Assembly: GCF_000758605.1 (NCBI RefSeq)
Contig: NZ_CP009282.1
Location: 806,001-870,000 of the forward strand
Reading direction: 5' to 3'
From: Paenibacillus sp. FSL R5-0912
Lineage (GTDB): Bacteria; Bacillota; Bacilli; Paenibacillales; Paenibacillaceae
Length of the DNA: 64,000 nt
Part shown: positions 18,035-26,077 of the stretch, piece by piece
Numbering within the stretch: position 1 is the stretch's first letter
Layout of the letters: the number at the start of each line of letters is the position of its first letter
Made by a program: the position numbers and the translations under genes
Notes under the pieces: generated by a model
Seen by the model: the letters and a program-made list of their open reading frames with translations, nothing else
Databases searched by the model: none
What the model was told of the DNA's origin: nothing

Positions 18035-18358
18035 ATGTTTCTCATCTTGGTGATGCAAGTGATAGCGGATTCCCCTGAATTAAGTGAAAAGGTTTATCGT
18101 TACGAGCTTAAAGCGGGAAGAATCTATCTGTATCGCCTGCATGAAGACAATCTTGCGGAATATCTGAGTAATTGCAATGACAATCAGGATCGGATGAATA
18201 GGAAGGGACAAGCCAAGAGCCGTTCCTCTTGTTGGTTATGGAAGGTGGAATCACATGTCCTGGAGCAAATTGAAGCAACAACTGGAGGGTTTTCTCAGTC
18301 CTGCGTTAGAGGGAAGGGTAGAATACCGCGCACCGGGTTACCGTTATTTTGCGGATAA
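18035..18358 (+). CDS. Doubtful small ORF before the SF0329-like gene
   Basis: A 107-codon frame whose first 75 codons do not overlap another gene and read like protein (ELSEKVYRYELKAGRIYLYR), just downstream of a plausible promoter. Its last third overlaps the SF0329-like gene in another frame and loses protein character. There is no clear ribosome site. It may be a decayed gene fragment or a non-coding leader; the family is not recognised. Confidence 0.25.
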   Translation: MFLILVMQVIADSPELSEKVYRYELKAGRIYLYRLHEDNLAEYLSNCNDNQDRMNRKGQAKSRSSCWLWKVESHVLEQIEATTGGFSQSCVRGKGRIPRTGLPLFCG

Positions 18359-18824
18359 ATCAGGGATCTGTTACATCTCGGTGGATAAAAAGAACGTACT
18401 CAACATGGGTGATAAAACGAACAGGATCAGGTGGTATCAGACAGAGCTGGAGATTAAGAATGATCCGCATCTCCAGATTCCTGTCAGCGAGGACGACATT
18501 GAAGCAGTCAGACAAGCTGCCAAGGGGCCAGTGCCGGAGGATCGCCTGATCGTAATGGCTAGAAGCCGAAAAAGTACAGAACACGCCAAAGAGCTAATGT
18601 CAGCGCAGACTGCTCTCACTAAATCGAATTTCATCGTGGTGGCGAATAAGTTCCTGACGACGCCTATTGAGGAGAGCCTGGAGAGTAATGATATGGTACT
18701 CAATATTCTGGCGCTGGTGGACAGACGGGTCGGGAAAAAGCGGATCGTGGGAATGGCGGAGATAATGGAGCTGAAGCATCCGGCTGTGCAGTATTTCTAT
18801 GAGCTGCGGCGGGGGGCGTTGTGA
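18255..18824 (+). CDS. SF0329-like protein of unknown function
   Basis: A 189-residue soluble protein starting at ATG 18255 with GGAAGGTGG upstream. The opening WSKLKQQLEGFLSPALEGRVEYR and the following ICYISVDKKNVLNMGD block match, from memory, the SF0329 family common in Paenibacillus and Bacillus. No catalytic motif, signal peptide or membrane segment is visible. The C-terminal half (residues 80-189) is helical, ending MELKHPAVQYFYELRRGA. It appears transcribed alone or with the doubtful frame upstream, and is followed by a perfect 14-bp hairpin. Function unknown. Confidence 0.75.
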   Translation: MSWSKLKQQLEGFLSPALEGRVEYRAPGYRYFADKSGICYISVDKKNVLNMGDKTNRIRWYQTELEIKNDPHLQIPVSEDDIEAVRQAAKGPVPEDRLIVMARSRKSTEHAKELMSAQTALTKSNFIVVANKFLTTPIEESLESNDMVLNILALVDRRVGKKRIVGMAEIMELKHPAVQYFYELRRGAL

Positions 18825-18898
18825 GGCGTAATATGTTGCAGGCAACCATAAGAGAATGTAATGCGATAGGAACGGTATTCCATGGAATATCGGCTTGG

Positions 18899-18933
18899 AT
18901 AGCTCCACTGACGGCGAATGTCAGTGGAGCTAT
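18899..18933. terminator. Perfect 14-bp hairpin, terminator-like
   Basis: atagctccactgac (18899-18912) pairs with gtcagtggagctat (18920-18933); the tail ttcgttatgg is only weakly T-rich. A near copy of this stem (tagctTcactgaca) occurs at 22420-22456, so it belongs to a dispersed hairpin family. Confidence 0.6.
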
Positions 18934-19059
18934 TTCGTTATGGAGGCAACCCGTTAAAGTTCATCAGTTATGGAATTATTTTCACAAACGACAATACAAT
19001 ATACCTGTGGTTCGCCCAATGGGCGAAACCGGTAAATTAAATAAAGGAGGTTTAAGAGA

Positions 19060-20082
19060 TTGATCAATAAAGTTCCAGCCAAAGCCTTATCCCTCTTGGT
19101 AGTCGCAGCCATATTCCTATCCCTATTCTTCACAGCCTTACCGCAGGCAGACGCGGCCGCCAGAGGAGCATGGGCTCCCAATACGGCATATGCAGTAAAT
19201 GATACCGTAACCTATAGCGGAGGTACCTATACCTGTCTTCAGGCACATACTTCCCTCACAGGCTGGGAGCCAGTTAATGTTCCTGCGCTATGGAAGAGCG
19301 CCAGCACCACAACGCCGACACCGACACCTGCGCCGACAACACCCCCGGCAACGAATGGAGTTATCTTCTATGCGAATATTAATTATGGAGGCAACGCCGT
19401 AACCCTTGGCGTAGGCAATTATGTATTATCTCAGTTGAATGCTGCCGGAATTCCGAATGACTGGATGTCCTCGCTCAAGGTTCCTAACGGTTGGACGGTT
19501 GAAGTCTATGAGAATGATAATTTTGGAGGAACCAAGTGGACCTATACGGCAGATTCCTCCTGGGTCGGCGACAGTGTCAATGACAAGATGACTTCCGTAA
19601 AAATCTATACGGGTTCACCGAATCCTTCGGTAACGAGGCCCTCCGAGGTTCCCAGTCAGATCTGGACCTATGTCATGAATGTGGACAATACATTCGGGAA
19701 AGGCGGAGATTTCGCACTACTACTGAGCGCGGTGATCAAGAAGGAGAGCAGCTTCGGAGCAGGTCTGCCGGGCAGTCCCTCCGCCGGTGACGGATTGATG
19801 CAGGTCGAACCGAACACACGCAATGCCTATCTATCCCAATTCAGCGCCAAATTCGGCCGCACGTATAATCACAGCAGCGAACAGGATCAGGTAGCCTTAG
19901 GCGGACTGATTCTCGATGAGAAGATTGTCAGGTTCGGAAATATCTACAACGGACTCTTACACTATAACGGAGGCGACAACTGGTATCCAGGCGCTACCGA
20001 TTCCTACGGGCGTCCGATTCTGGCGGATCAGTATGCGAATGCTGTGTACGGGACGTATAAGGGGTATGGAGGGCAGAATTAA
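19060..20082 (+). CDS. Exported CBM5/12, beta-gamma-crystallin, lytic-transglycosylase-like fusion
   Basis: A 340-residue exported protein starting at TTG 19060, nine bases after AAAGGAGG. After a signal peptide (LVVAAIFLSLFFTALPQADAA) comes a chitin-binding CBM5/12-like module (residues about 36-85, WAPNTAYAVNDTVTYSG, ending ALWK), a Thr/Pro linker, a beta-gamma-crystallin Greek-key domain (about 105-190; IFYANINYGGNAVTLGVGNY and VYENDNFGGTKW), and a GH23-like lysozyme or lytic transglycosylase domain (about 200-340) with candidate catalytic Glu in IKKESSFG and GDGLMQVEPNTRNAYL. It probably attacks peptidoglycan or a chitin-like polymer outside the cell. The domain combination is unusual. 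A strong terminator follows. Confidence 0.75.
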   Translation: MINKVPAKALSLLVVAAIFLSLFFTALPQADAAARGAWAPNTAYAVNDTVTYSGGTYTCLQAHTSLTGWEPVNVPALWKSASTTTPTPTPAPTTPPATNGVIFYANINYGGNAVTLGVGNYVLSQLNAAGIPNDWMSSLKVPNGWTVEVYENDNFGGTKWTYTADSSWVGDSVNDKMTSVKIYTGSPNPSVTRPSEVPSQIWTYVMNVDNTFGKGGDFALLLSAVIKKESSFGAGLPGSPSAGDGLMQVEPNTRNAYLSQFSAKFGRTYNHSSEQDQVALGGLILDEKIVRFGNIYNGLLHYNGGDNWYPGATDSYGRPILADQYANAVYGTYKGYGGQN

Positions 20083-20090
20083 GGGAAAGC

Positions 20091-20128
20091 AAAAAGACGC
20101 TCGGGGAGTTACCCCGCAGCGTCTTTTT
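20091..20128. terminator. Bidirectional terminator between convergent genes
   Basis: aaaaagacgctcgggg pairs with ccccgcagcgtctttttt around agtta, with a long T run on the plus strand and A run (T run on the minus strand) on the left. It serves both the gene ending at 20082 and the convergent gene ending at 20135. A close copy lies at 21502-21540. Confidence 0.9.
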
Positions 20129-20134
20129 TTCGAG

Positions 20135-20968
20135 CTAGTATTTAATAATATACCATCCGCTGAATGTAGAATAATTGAGACCATTACCATAATTGCGATC
20201 AGCGGTCTGCGGGTTGCGAACGGAGTTGCCGCTTGCATCTCTGAAATCAATGGCGGTCAGGCCGCGTTTATGTGACCAGCCTCCGTCAGCATCTTGTCTA
20301 TACCAGTGATAATCATAATTGGGAGCAATGACTAATGCCACTTTGTATTCCCTATAACCTGGAACCTCGCTATAAGAAGAACTACGAAGAGATTTACTCA
20401 TGTAAGGCATGTCTGCTTTTGCTGCAGTAATGATACTGTTTGTTGTTAAACTTGAAAAAATACTTCCTGCCTTTTCACCTGGTTGTAACTTGTGGCCTGA
20501 ATAGGTAGAGGTATTTAACATATAAGCGTAGCAATTCGCTTTATCTGTCAATGGTGCCCAAACACTGGTGCTATATGGATGTTCGTATCCTCCAGTTACC
20601 ATGGTTTCAAGTCGTTGGACTTCTGCAGATTTATTGGAATCCTGCTTAGGTTCAGAAGAACTTTGAGTGTACTGTGTTTCATTAATTGGTATTTCACTGG
20701 CTGGTAAGGCTGTTTTACTGAATGTGGAGGTATATCCAGCAGGTCTGTAATTTACTTGCAATTGTACTTCCTCAGGTAAGCTATTAAACCATTCTAACCA
20801 TTCTTTTGGATCCGGATTAAAAGAAGCTAAAGGGTCAACAGATGATTCCAGTTGATTTATTGAAACATTTTGTGAATTGATTTCGTTAGTATTTGTGCTT
20901 GCTAATACTGGGGTAGTAAGCAGAAATACCATTACAACAGCTGTGAGCAAGGAAAGTAGTTTTTTCAT
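20135..20968 (-). CDS. Secreted protein with possible papain-like hydrolase domain
   Basis: A 277-residue protein with a clear signal peptide (MKKLLSLLTAVVMVFLLTTP, cleavage near ASTNTNE) and an AGGAGG ribosome site. The middle is Ser/Lys/Gln-rich and poorly ordered. The C-terminal half has NCYAYMLN, then PGEKAGS, then NYDYHWYRQDADGGWSHKRG and later Asp/Asn-rich segments. A Cys followed by a His-Trp region in this order is seen in papain-like (NlpC or C58-like) cysteine hydrolases, and similar DYHWYRQD-DGxWSHK segments occur in other secreted Bacillota proteins, but no family is named with certainty. It lies between two related terminator hairpins, like a self-contained module. Confidence 0.6.
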   Translation of the reverse strand: MKKLLSLLTAVVMVFLLTTPVLASTNTNEINSQNVSINQLESSVDPLASFNPDPKEWLEWFNSLPEEVQLQVNYRPAGYTSTFSKTALPASEIPINETQYTQSSSEPKQDSNKSAEVQRLETMVTGGYEHPYSTSVWAPLTDKANCYAYMLNTSTYSGHKLQPGEKAGSIFSSLTTNSIITAAKADMPYMSKSLRSSSYSEVPGYREYKVALVIAPNYDYHWYRQDADGGWSHKRGLTAIDFRDASGNSVRNPQTADRNYGNGLNYSTFSGWYIIKY

Positions 20969-21060
20969 TCAGAAACCTCCTGATTTTTTAACACACTTGA
21001 CTTGCAGTTGTTTATCACGCCTCCTTTGTTCTATTATTAGTGTGTTTTACATAAATATGG

Positions 21061-21066
21061 TATAAT
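21061..21066 (+). promoter_or_regulatory. Possible -10 box (TATAAT)
   Basis: A consensus TATAAT at 21061-21066, with TTAGTG (21037-21042) 18 bases upstream as a weak -35. It lies 48 bases before the lipoprotein start at 21114. Confidence 0.4.
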
Positions 21067-21113
21067 AATTTCCAATATATAGCAATTAAAAAATGGAAGA
21101 AAAGAGGGATTGT

Positions 21114-21470
21114 ATGACATTATCCAAATGCTTTAAGCTTTCAATGACATTGTTGTTCGTATTAATGTTCTGTGCAGCCTGCCAAAATAAAGAGAAAGAA
21201 GATGTAAGGGAATATATTTCATTGCATGAATTAAAGAGCTTATCTGAAAAGGGAGCCTCACTAAGCTGGGATGATTTCGACAAGTATCCGTTCGAAGATA
21301 TCGGCTCAGGATTGTATATTAGAAAGTACAAAATCGAAGGGGAACGGCAGTTGCTGGTCAGGGGGAAGAGTCTTGATAACCCGCCTGAGCAAATTTCCAT
21401 TATTGAATCAAATGGTACAGAACGGGAGTTCACACCAGAGATTGTGAGCGAAATGGAAGATATGAAGTGA
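21114..21470 (+). CDS. Small putative lipoprotein
   Basis: A 118-residue protein starting at ATG 21114, which has AGAGGG upstream and opens directly into a signal sequence (MTLSKCFKLSMTLLFVLMF). The signal ends FCAAC-QNK, a slightly irregular lipobox, predicting a diacylglyceryl Cys and attachment to the outer face of the membrane. The remainder is charged with no recognised domain (ISLHELKSLSEKGASLSW). An upstream in-frame ATG at 21093 has a poorer context. It is followed by a hairpin nearly identical to the one at 20091. Function unknown. Confidence 0.65.
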   Translation: MTLSKCFKLSMTLLFVLMFCAACQNKEKEDVREYISLHELKSLSEKGASLSWDDFDKYPFEDIGSGLYIRKYKIEGERQLLVRGKSLDNPPEQISIIESNGTEREFTPEIVSEMEDMK

Positions 21471-21501
21471 AATTCTATAGAGAGTATAGGAGGTAGAATG
21501 A

Positions 21502-21540
21502 GAAAGACGCTCGGGAATTTCCGTAGCGTCTTTCTTTTTG
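21502..21540. terminator. Bidirectional terminator, copy of the 20091 hairpin
   Basis: gaaagacgct (21502-21511) pairs with agcgtctttc (21525-21534), then tttttg. The stem shares aaagacgctcggg...gcgtcttt with the hairpin at 20091-20128. It separates two convergent genes. Confidence 0.85.
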
Positions 21541-21566
21541 CGCGTGTGCCAAGCCCAGGTGAAGGG

Positions 21567-22370
21567 TCATTCCCAATGCGGCACTCCGCCAAAGAGGAAC
21601 GATTCATTGTTTACGTAGGCATAAATCTCTCTACTGGCTAATCTACCGATGTGCTCGGGCAGCCATTCTTGCGAGTCTGGTAGTCCCAGCCAGAAATTCA
21701 TGGTCTCAAGCTGTCCCGCAACGAAGAAACCTTCGAGCAGCTCAATATAGTTCCCTGGCAACAAATGATAGTTAGAATAGGATTGAAGTAACTGTTCTCT
21801 GAATGCAGGGTGTATATATGAGAACGTCCAGCCCAGATCAAATAAGTAATAACCGAACCCGCAAGCGCCAAAATCGATGGGCCGCACTTCTTGTTCATAA
21901 AATAATAAATTATTTGGAATCAAATCCGCATGAATCATTCCCCAGTTGCTGGTTGTTCGTTCAATAGAGTTCATCAGGTTAATTATCCGCTCACCCGCAT
22001 GGAGTAGAAGCTCTGTATCACCTGCATCAAGCAGTCCGGTATTAGCGCGTTCCTTAAGCATATTAAGGGATTGTAATATCCGGGAGCCGTCACAGGCAGG
22101 GCGTTCAAATGAACCTGGGATTTGCCAAGTAGAGGATTGTCTATGTAACTTGCCGATCATTTCACCTACGGCCCTGGCGTCTTCTATTGTAGGAATAAAA
22201 GGTTTCTGCGCACCTTCCACCCAGACCATCTCGGATTGAAGAACTTCCCGCTTACTCCAAATTTGTTCAAATGCGTCACCTTTGGAGATATGTAACCGGA
22301 GGCTGTAACTGTTGTTCTCCAGATCAGTGACTTTGTAGATGGGTACAATAACACATCTGCTTTTGGACAA
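21567..22370 (-). pseudogene. N-terminally truncated APH-type phosphotransferase
   Basis: The frame (267 codons from a TTG at 22370 with no ribosome site) matches aminoglycoside/choline/homoserine-kinase-type phosphotransferases. It has the catalytic loop IHADLIPNNLLF (HxDxxxxN), the metal-binding PIDFGACGFGYYLFDLGW, and GEMIGKLHRQS. It begins in the middle of the N-lobe: KVTDLENNSYSLRLHIS is the second and third strands, while the first strand and glycine loop are missing, and an in-frame stop lies eight codons upstream. Just upstream is a 16-bp terminator-like hairpin and a divergent gene. This looks like a gene whose 5' end was lost in a rearrangement. It may still be translated weakly, but is probably inactive. 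Confidence 0.6.
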
Positions 22371-22419
22371 AAATGTAACTGTTGATTATATTTGTTTTTG
22401 ACTGGAGGTGCTCAGGTTT

Positions 22420-22456
22420 AATAGCTTCACTGACAGCAGCTGTCAGTGAAGCTATT
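22420..22456. terminator. Perfect 16-bp hairpin misplaced between divergent genes
   Basis: aatagcttcactgaca (22420-22435) pairs with tgtcagtgaagctatt (22441-22456). It lies between the starts of two divergent genes, where no terminator is expected, and is a near copy of the hairpin at 18899-18933. Confidence 0.6.
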
Positions 22457-22509
22457 CTATAATATAGAAATTATAGGGTTCACATGAATCCTTGAAGGAG
22501 GACGTACAA

Positions 22510-23127
22510 ATGAATAATAAGGTATATCTATATGTGTTAGACACCATGGCAGACTGGGAGGTAGGGTATCTAACGGCTGAACTGAACTCGGGAAGGTGTT
22601 ACAAGGAGGGACAAGCTCCATCTACAATAGTAACCGTAGCCAATGAGAAGACACTTATCACTACCATGGGCGGACTGAGAATAATGCCTGACCTCACGGT
22701 GGATGAGTTCAGCATGACAAGCGGAGATGCCTTGATTCTACCCGGCGGAGAGACGTGGACCGAAGCCATCCACAAGCCCATCCTCGGGCTTGCTGAGAGA
22801 TGTATACAGGAGAATGTATTAGTGGCAGCGATCTGCGGGGCTACCATGGGACTTGCCCAGGCTGGACTATTAAATTCACGCCCGCATACAAGTAATGATC
22901 TGGAGTACCTCCGAATGATCTGTCCCGCGTACACCGGCGAAGAGTTCTTCCAGAAGCAGCCTGCTGTAACGGACGGCAAGCTGATCACGGCATCCGGCAT
23001 CGCCCCGCTGGAATTCTCGATGCATGTGTTGAAAGCCCTGGATGTATTGGCTCCACACAAATTAGATGCCTGGTATGGTCTGTATAAGACTCAGGAAGCG
23101 AAGTATTACTATGCGTTGATGGGATAA
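22510..23127 (+). CDS. DJ-1/PfpI-family protein
   Basis: A 205-residue class I glutamine-amidotransferase-like protein, starting at ATG 22510 with AAGGAGG upstream. It shows the family order: strand VYLYVLDTMADWEVGY, acidic residue region, SGDALILPGGETW (Gly-Gly-Glu nucleophile-assist region), and the nucleophile elbow AAICGATMGLAQAG with its Cys, followed by TSNDLEYL. Such proteins act as glyoxalases, deglycases, chaperones or amidases, or as cofactors of neighbouring regulators. A TATAAT (22458-22463) lies upstream within AT-rich DNA. A terminator follows. Substrate unknown. Confidence 0.85.
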   Translation: MNNKVYLYVLDTMADWEVGYLTAELNSGRCYKEGQAPSTIVTVANEKTLITTMGGLRIMPDLTVDEFSMTSGDALILPGGETWTEAIHKPILGLAERCIQENVLVAAICGATMGLAQAGLLNSRPHTSNDLEYLRMICPAYTGEEFFQKQPAVTDGKLITASGIAPLEFSMHVLKALDVLAPHKLDAWYGLYKTQEAKYYYALMG

Positions 23128-23146
23128 AAGAAGCAGTTAATAAGGG

Positions 23147-23175
23147 TACCCTCTCTTCACGGAGAGGGTATTTCT
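23147..23175 (+). terminator. Terminator of the DJ-1/PfpI gene
   Basis: taccctctc (23147-23155) pairs with gagagggta (23162-23170), followed by tttctg. It lies 20 bases after the stop. Confidence 0.75.
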
Positions 23176-23263
23176 GTTGGTCTGGTCAGGGTTGGTAGGA
23201 CACATCTTCTGGGCATCTATAAGTAGTAGTGGGGGATTTGTCGTGTTCCACTATAGGGTGAAT

Positions 23264-23827
23264 TTAAGTTGCAGTTTTCATGTTACTGCGTAGAATTTTG
23301 AAATCCTCTAATATATTGGAGATTCTTAGAATCATATCTCTATTCATATCTTGTTCGGTAGGGTTATTGGGTAAGTATAAGCCCCACTGCTGAAACCTGC
23401 CCTCTAATAGAACAAATCCGGCTACATGAGCTCCAAAACCATTTATTCTTGCGGATTCAAGAGTTAATCTGTCGTCATGAAATACATTCACCAGTAGATT
23501 CTCAGTCCCCATGAAAAATACCGGATATGTTATATTACTGAAAAAATCTTTATATTCCTGCCCGGCTGCTTCAGCCAGATAATCCTTTGTAATGATTAAG
23601 CCATCATAATTTATATTAGTGTCTTCAATAATATCTTTGAGGCTTTTGGGTATGTAGCTTAGATTCCTAATGTTATCAAAAGGAACATCACCAACAACTG
23701 CAATTTCTAACTGGATTGAAGGGGGATTATAAAGCTCCTCCGACTGAGGCTCATTTACAATTTTGATGTCACAGCTTATAAACAACACAGATAACAATGA
23801 AAGAAGTAATAACATTTTGTTTTTCAT
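23264..23827 (-). CDS. Putative lipoprotein of unknown function
   Basis: A 187-residue protein with a signal peptide and lipobox (MLLLLSLLSVLFISC-DIK), so probably a membrane-anchored lipoprotein. The mature part has a Rossmann-like rhythm (IQLEIAVVGDVPFDNIRN, then YDGLIITKDYLAEAAG, then YPVFFMGTE) but no recognised catalytic residue. Its base composition is AT-richer than the genes before it, marking the entry into the accessory stretch up to about 33.7 kb. The start ATG is preceded by a weak AGGGTATCC-like region. No confident family. Confidence 0.65.
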   Translation of the reverse strand: MKNKMLLLLSLLSVLFISCDIKIVNEPQSEELYNPPSIQLEIAVVGDVPFDNIRNLSYIPKSLKDIIEDTNINYDGLIITKDYLAEAAGQEYKDFFSNITYPVFFMGTENLLVNVFHDDRLTLESARINGFGAHVAGFVLLEGRFQQWGLYLPNNPTEQDMNRDMILRISNILEDFKILRSNMKTAT

Positions 23828-24001
23828 TAGAGGGTATCCTTTTTTATTTTAATGGTTACTTTATATTCAAAAATATAGAAAAATAATCCTTTTTGCAAGT
23901 GGATAATTGACTCGATTGAGCCTCGGACGATAGGAGGGGAATTCCATCATATGATACGATATGATTGAAATCTATCTGAAGGTTGGAGCTATGACCATAC
24001 A

Positions 24002-24499
24002 ATGATTGATTTTCTCAAAAATAAGGGCATAAAAGCATTCCACGAAATATTGGAGATAGCAGAACGTCCGGATTTGCTGTTCTCAAACGACAAGAAACAG
24101 TACCATGCGGAGGCTCGCTATAACCTCTACACCATTCAGAAGTTGAACAAGCTGATCAAGAAGAACAAGATCTCGCTGAATAAATTAGAGCAGACTATAA
24201 GCTTTATTGAGGATTCTTGGTCCCGATATTTGAGCGAACACTATCTAGGGAAGTCCTTTGTCTTTTATTGTTGGGTTGATTACCAGATTCCCGCGATACG
24301 CCTTTCCGTAGTTTCTTTTTACGAGGGGTTAGAACTACCTTTTGGATGTGTACTAGAGAAGGTCAATGACATAAGTAAAGTTCTATCGCCATATCTAGAT
24401 ATCGCAGGATTTGAGAGTAGTTTTGAGTCCGGTGACAACGATGATGAGTTGAACGATGTTTATACGTTAAGGGTCTATTCCAGGAAGATTCTTACGTAA
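24002..24499 (+). CDS. Hypothetical protein
   Basis: A 165-residue soluble, acidic protein without signal or membrane segment. The first half is helical and Lys-rich (ARYNLYTIQKLNKLIKKNKI); the second half is beta-rich (SFVFYCWVDYQIPAIRLSVV) with an acidic tail (SGDNDDELNDVY). The ribosome site is poor (GGAG 13 bases upstream). It is followed 42 bases later by another small orphan gene. Size, acidity and orphan neighbours are reminiscent of immunity proteins of polymorphic toxins, but no toxin gene is seen and this is only a guess. Confidence 0.55.
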   Translation: MIDFLKNKGIKAFHEILEIAERPDLLFSNDKKQYHAEARYNLYTIQKLNKLIKKNKISLNKLEQTISFIEDSWSRYLSEHYLGKSFVFYCWVDYQIPAIRLSVVSFYEGLELPFGCVLEKVNDISKVLSPYLDIAGFESSFESGDNDDELNDVYTLRVYSRKILT

Positions 24500-24541
24500 G
24501 GTTTGATTGGAATAAGCTTTTAGGCTAAGGGGGGAAGGCAG

Positions 24542-24850
24542 ATGAAGGAAATAAATTCTCATAATTGCAATCTGAACATATGGTATTATCTACCTGATGA
24601 AGTATGGAATAAAGTTGCTAATATATGCAAGCTTATGCCTGGTTGGAAAGGGTACATAGATGGGATTCCACACTGGTTTGGGCAGGAAGAGGATGATGTT
24701 TATATTCAGGCATCGCTTGAGCCAAGTGGATTGTCATTTTTTGCGCGAATGAGTCAGAGCGATTGGGATTCTTGGATAGCAAGGTTTAAATCAGAAGCGA
24801 CAAAGGTATTAGGGTTTGAGGTGGGGGAACCTGAGGATGGGTTTGTGTAG
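24542..24850 (+). CDS. Hypothetical small acidic protein
   Basis: A 102-residue protein starting at ATG 24542, with GGGGGAAGG upstream. It is rich in Trp (six) and acidic residues: NIWYYLPDEVWNKVANICKL, then PGWKGYIDGIPHWFGQEEDD, and a C-terminal GFEVGEPEDGF. No signal peptide or membrane segment. From memory, small Trp-rich proteins of this form are scattered in Bacillota next to toxin or immunity genes, but the family is not named here. It follows another unknown gene on the same strand, perhaps cotranscribed. Confidence 0.6.
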   Translation: MKEINSHNCNLNIWYYLPDEVWNKVANICKLMPGWKGYIDGIPHWFGQEEDDVYIQASLEPSGLSFFARMSQSDWDSWIARFKSEATKVLGFEVGEPEDGFV

Positions 24851-24897
24851 TATGAAATTTTAGAAGTTACGGCAATTCATAGATAACTCGAAAGCTG

Positions 24898-25480
24898 ATG
24901 AAAAACATGAATGTAAACCAAGCGATAAACGTTATAGATATGGAATTATCTCAAACATTAAGTGACTACCAACACTGGTTTACTTTAAATTCCGAAGTAC
25001 TATCTTTTTAAACCTCAGGTTGGATGGAGTATTGAACAAATATTAGAGCATGTAACACTAACCAATCATTTTTTATTGATCCTAATAAGAAAAGGGACTC
25101 GGAAAGCAATTGAACTATCCACAAAGAAAGACTTGAATACAATAATAGAATCAAGCCAAATTAATTTACAAGAACTTGATGTGATAGCTATACATAAGTC
25201 TTTTGATTGGATCAGACCAGAACATATGGAGCCAGAAGGGGAAACAGAACTAGGACAAATAAGAGCATTACTAGATAATCAAATAAACGAATGCAAAGAG
25301 CTTTTGAAAGAGATGAGTAACGGAGAAGGAATACTTTATAAAACTACAATGACGGTAAATAACTTAGGCAAGATTGATGTTTATCAATATATCTATTTCC
25401 TTTGTCAACATGCCAAACGCCACATTGTACAAATGCAAAAGGTAATAGAGGAGTATAGTAAATCTAGTGAGGCTGAGTAA
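24898..25480 (+). pseudogene. Frameshifted DinB/YfiT-like protein
   Basis: Two frames together make one DinB-fold protein of about 190 residues. The first (ATG 24898 or 24907) reads AINVIDMELSQTLSDYQHW then LNSEVLSF and meets TAA at 25009. Deleting one T from the T run at 25005-25009 restores KPQVGWSIEQILEHVTLTNH, which joins the downstream frame. Metal-ligand His positions of the four-helix DinB fold appear in HVTLTNHF and in CQHAKRHIVQMQ. The family includes thiol-S-transferases and damage-induced proteins of unclear role. Either a true one-base frameshift in a homopolymer or a sequencing error. Confidence 0.65.
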
Positions 25481-25597
25481 CTCAGATTCACGGAATCAAC
25501 ATTTGAGTTTGCGAATTGAAGATCGGATGCATGGCGGGAGCGGATGAGTTCGATCCTTATAAGGATTGAGGGGGGAGCGTGTCGATTAAGGATTAAT

Positions 25598-25628
25598 AAG
25601 GACTTCTGATTAACAGAAGTCCTTTTCT
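25598..25628 (+). terminator. Terminator after the DinB-like remnant
   Basis: aaggacttctg (25598-25608) pairs with cagaagtcctt (25614-25624) around a short AT loop and is followed by ttctgt. The 248 bases between 25481 and 25728 otherwise show nothing. Confidence 0.75.
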
Positions 25629-25728
25629 GTATAATTTTAGGAATTTCATGGATTTACATTGGCTATCATTATTTTGTGCAGAGCAAGTGTTAGAGATTGA
25701 ATTAGATCAACATGAAGAGGTGCTAGAA

Positions 25729-26058
25729 ATGGACGAACTAATCGAGAGAATCATTCAATTCCGCGACGAAAGGGACTGGAAACAATTCCATGATCCTAAA
25801 GATCTGGCACTCTCTATCTCGCTAGAGTCGAGTGAACTGCTGGAACTCTTCCAATGGAAAAATAGCCAGCAAGCCATAGAGCAAAATTATTCCGGCATGC
25901 AGGACGAAATTGCTGATATTCTCCTCTACACGCTAACGCTCGTTCATGATTTAAATATTGACGTAAAGGATGCCATTCTTCAGAAAATAAACAAAAACGC
26001 AGAGAAATATCCGGTATCCAGTTCTAAGGGAAGTTCGAAAAAAAGTACGCGGCAGTAA
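25729..26058 (+). CDS. MazG-like nucleotide pyrophosphohydrolase
   Basis: A 109-residue protein starting at ATG 25729, with GAGGTG six bases upstream; an in-frame extension from 25648 lacks a ribosome site and lies outside the family's length. The all-alpha NTP pyrophosphatase core shows the two acidic metal-binding helices, LALSISLESSELLELFQW (E-x-x-E) and MQDEIADILLYTL (E-x-x-D). Relatives of this short class hydrolyse dCTP or modified nucleoside triphosphates, cleaning the nucleotide pool. A DUF2075 gene often follows it in Bacillota; here only a decayed remnant remains 20 bases downstream. Confidence 0.88.
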   Translation: MDELIERIIQFRDERDWKQFHDPKDLALSISLESSELLELFQWKNSQQAIEQNYSGMQDEIADILLYTLTLVHDLNIDVKDAILQKINKNAEKYPVSSSKGSSKKSTRQ

Positions 26059-26077
26059 ATGAATAGGGGAGAACTCC

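Noticed and set aside
19009..19030. Stem ggttcgccc / gggcgaaacc just before the TTG gene, possible riboswitch
   Set aside because: Only one short stem is present and no conserved riboswitch core is recognised; it may be a simple hairpin near the ribosome site.
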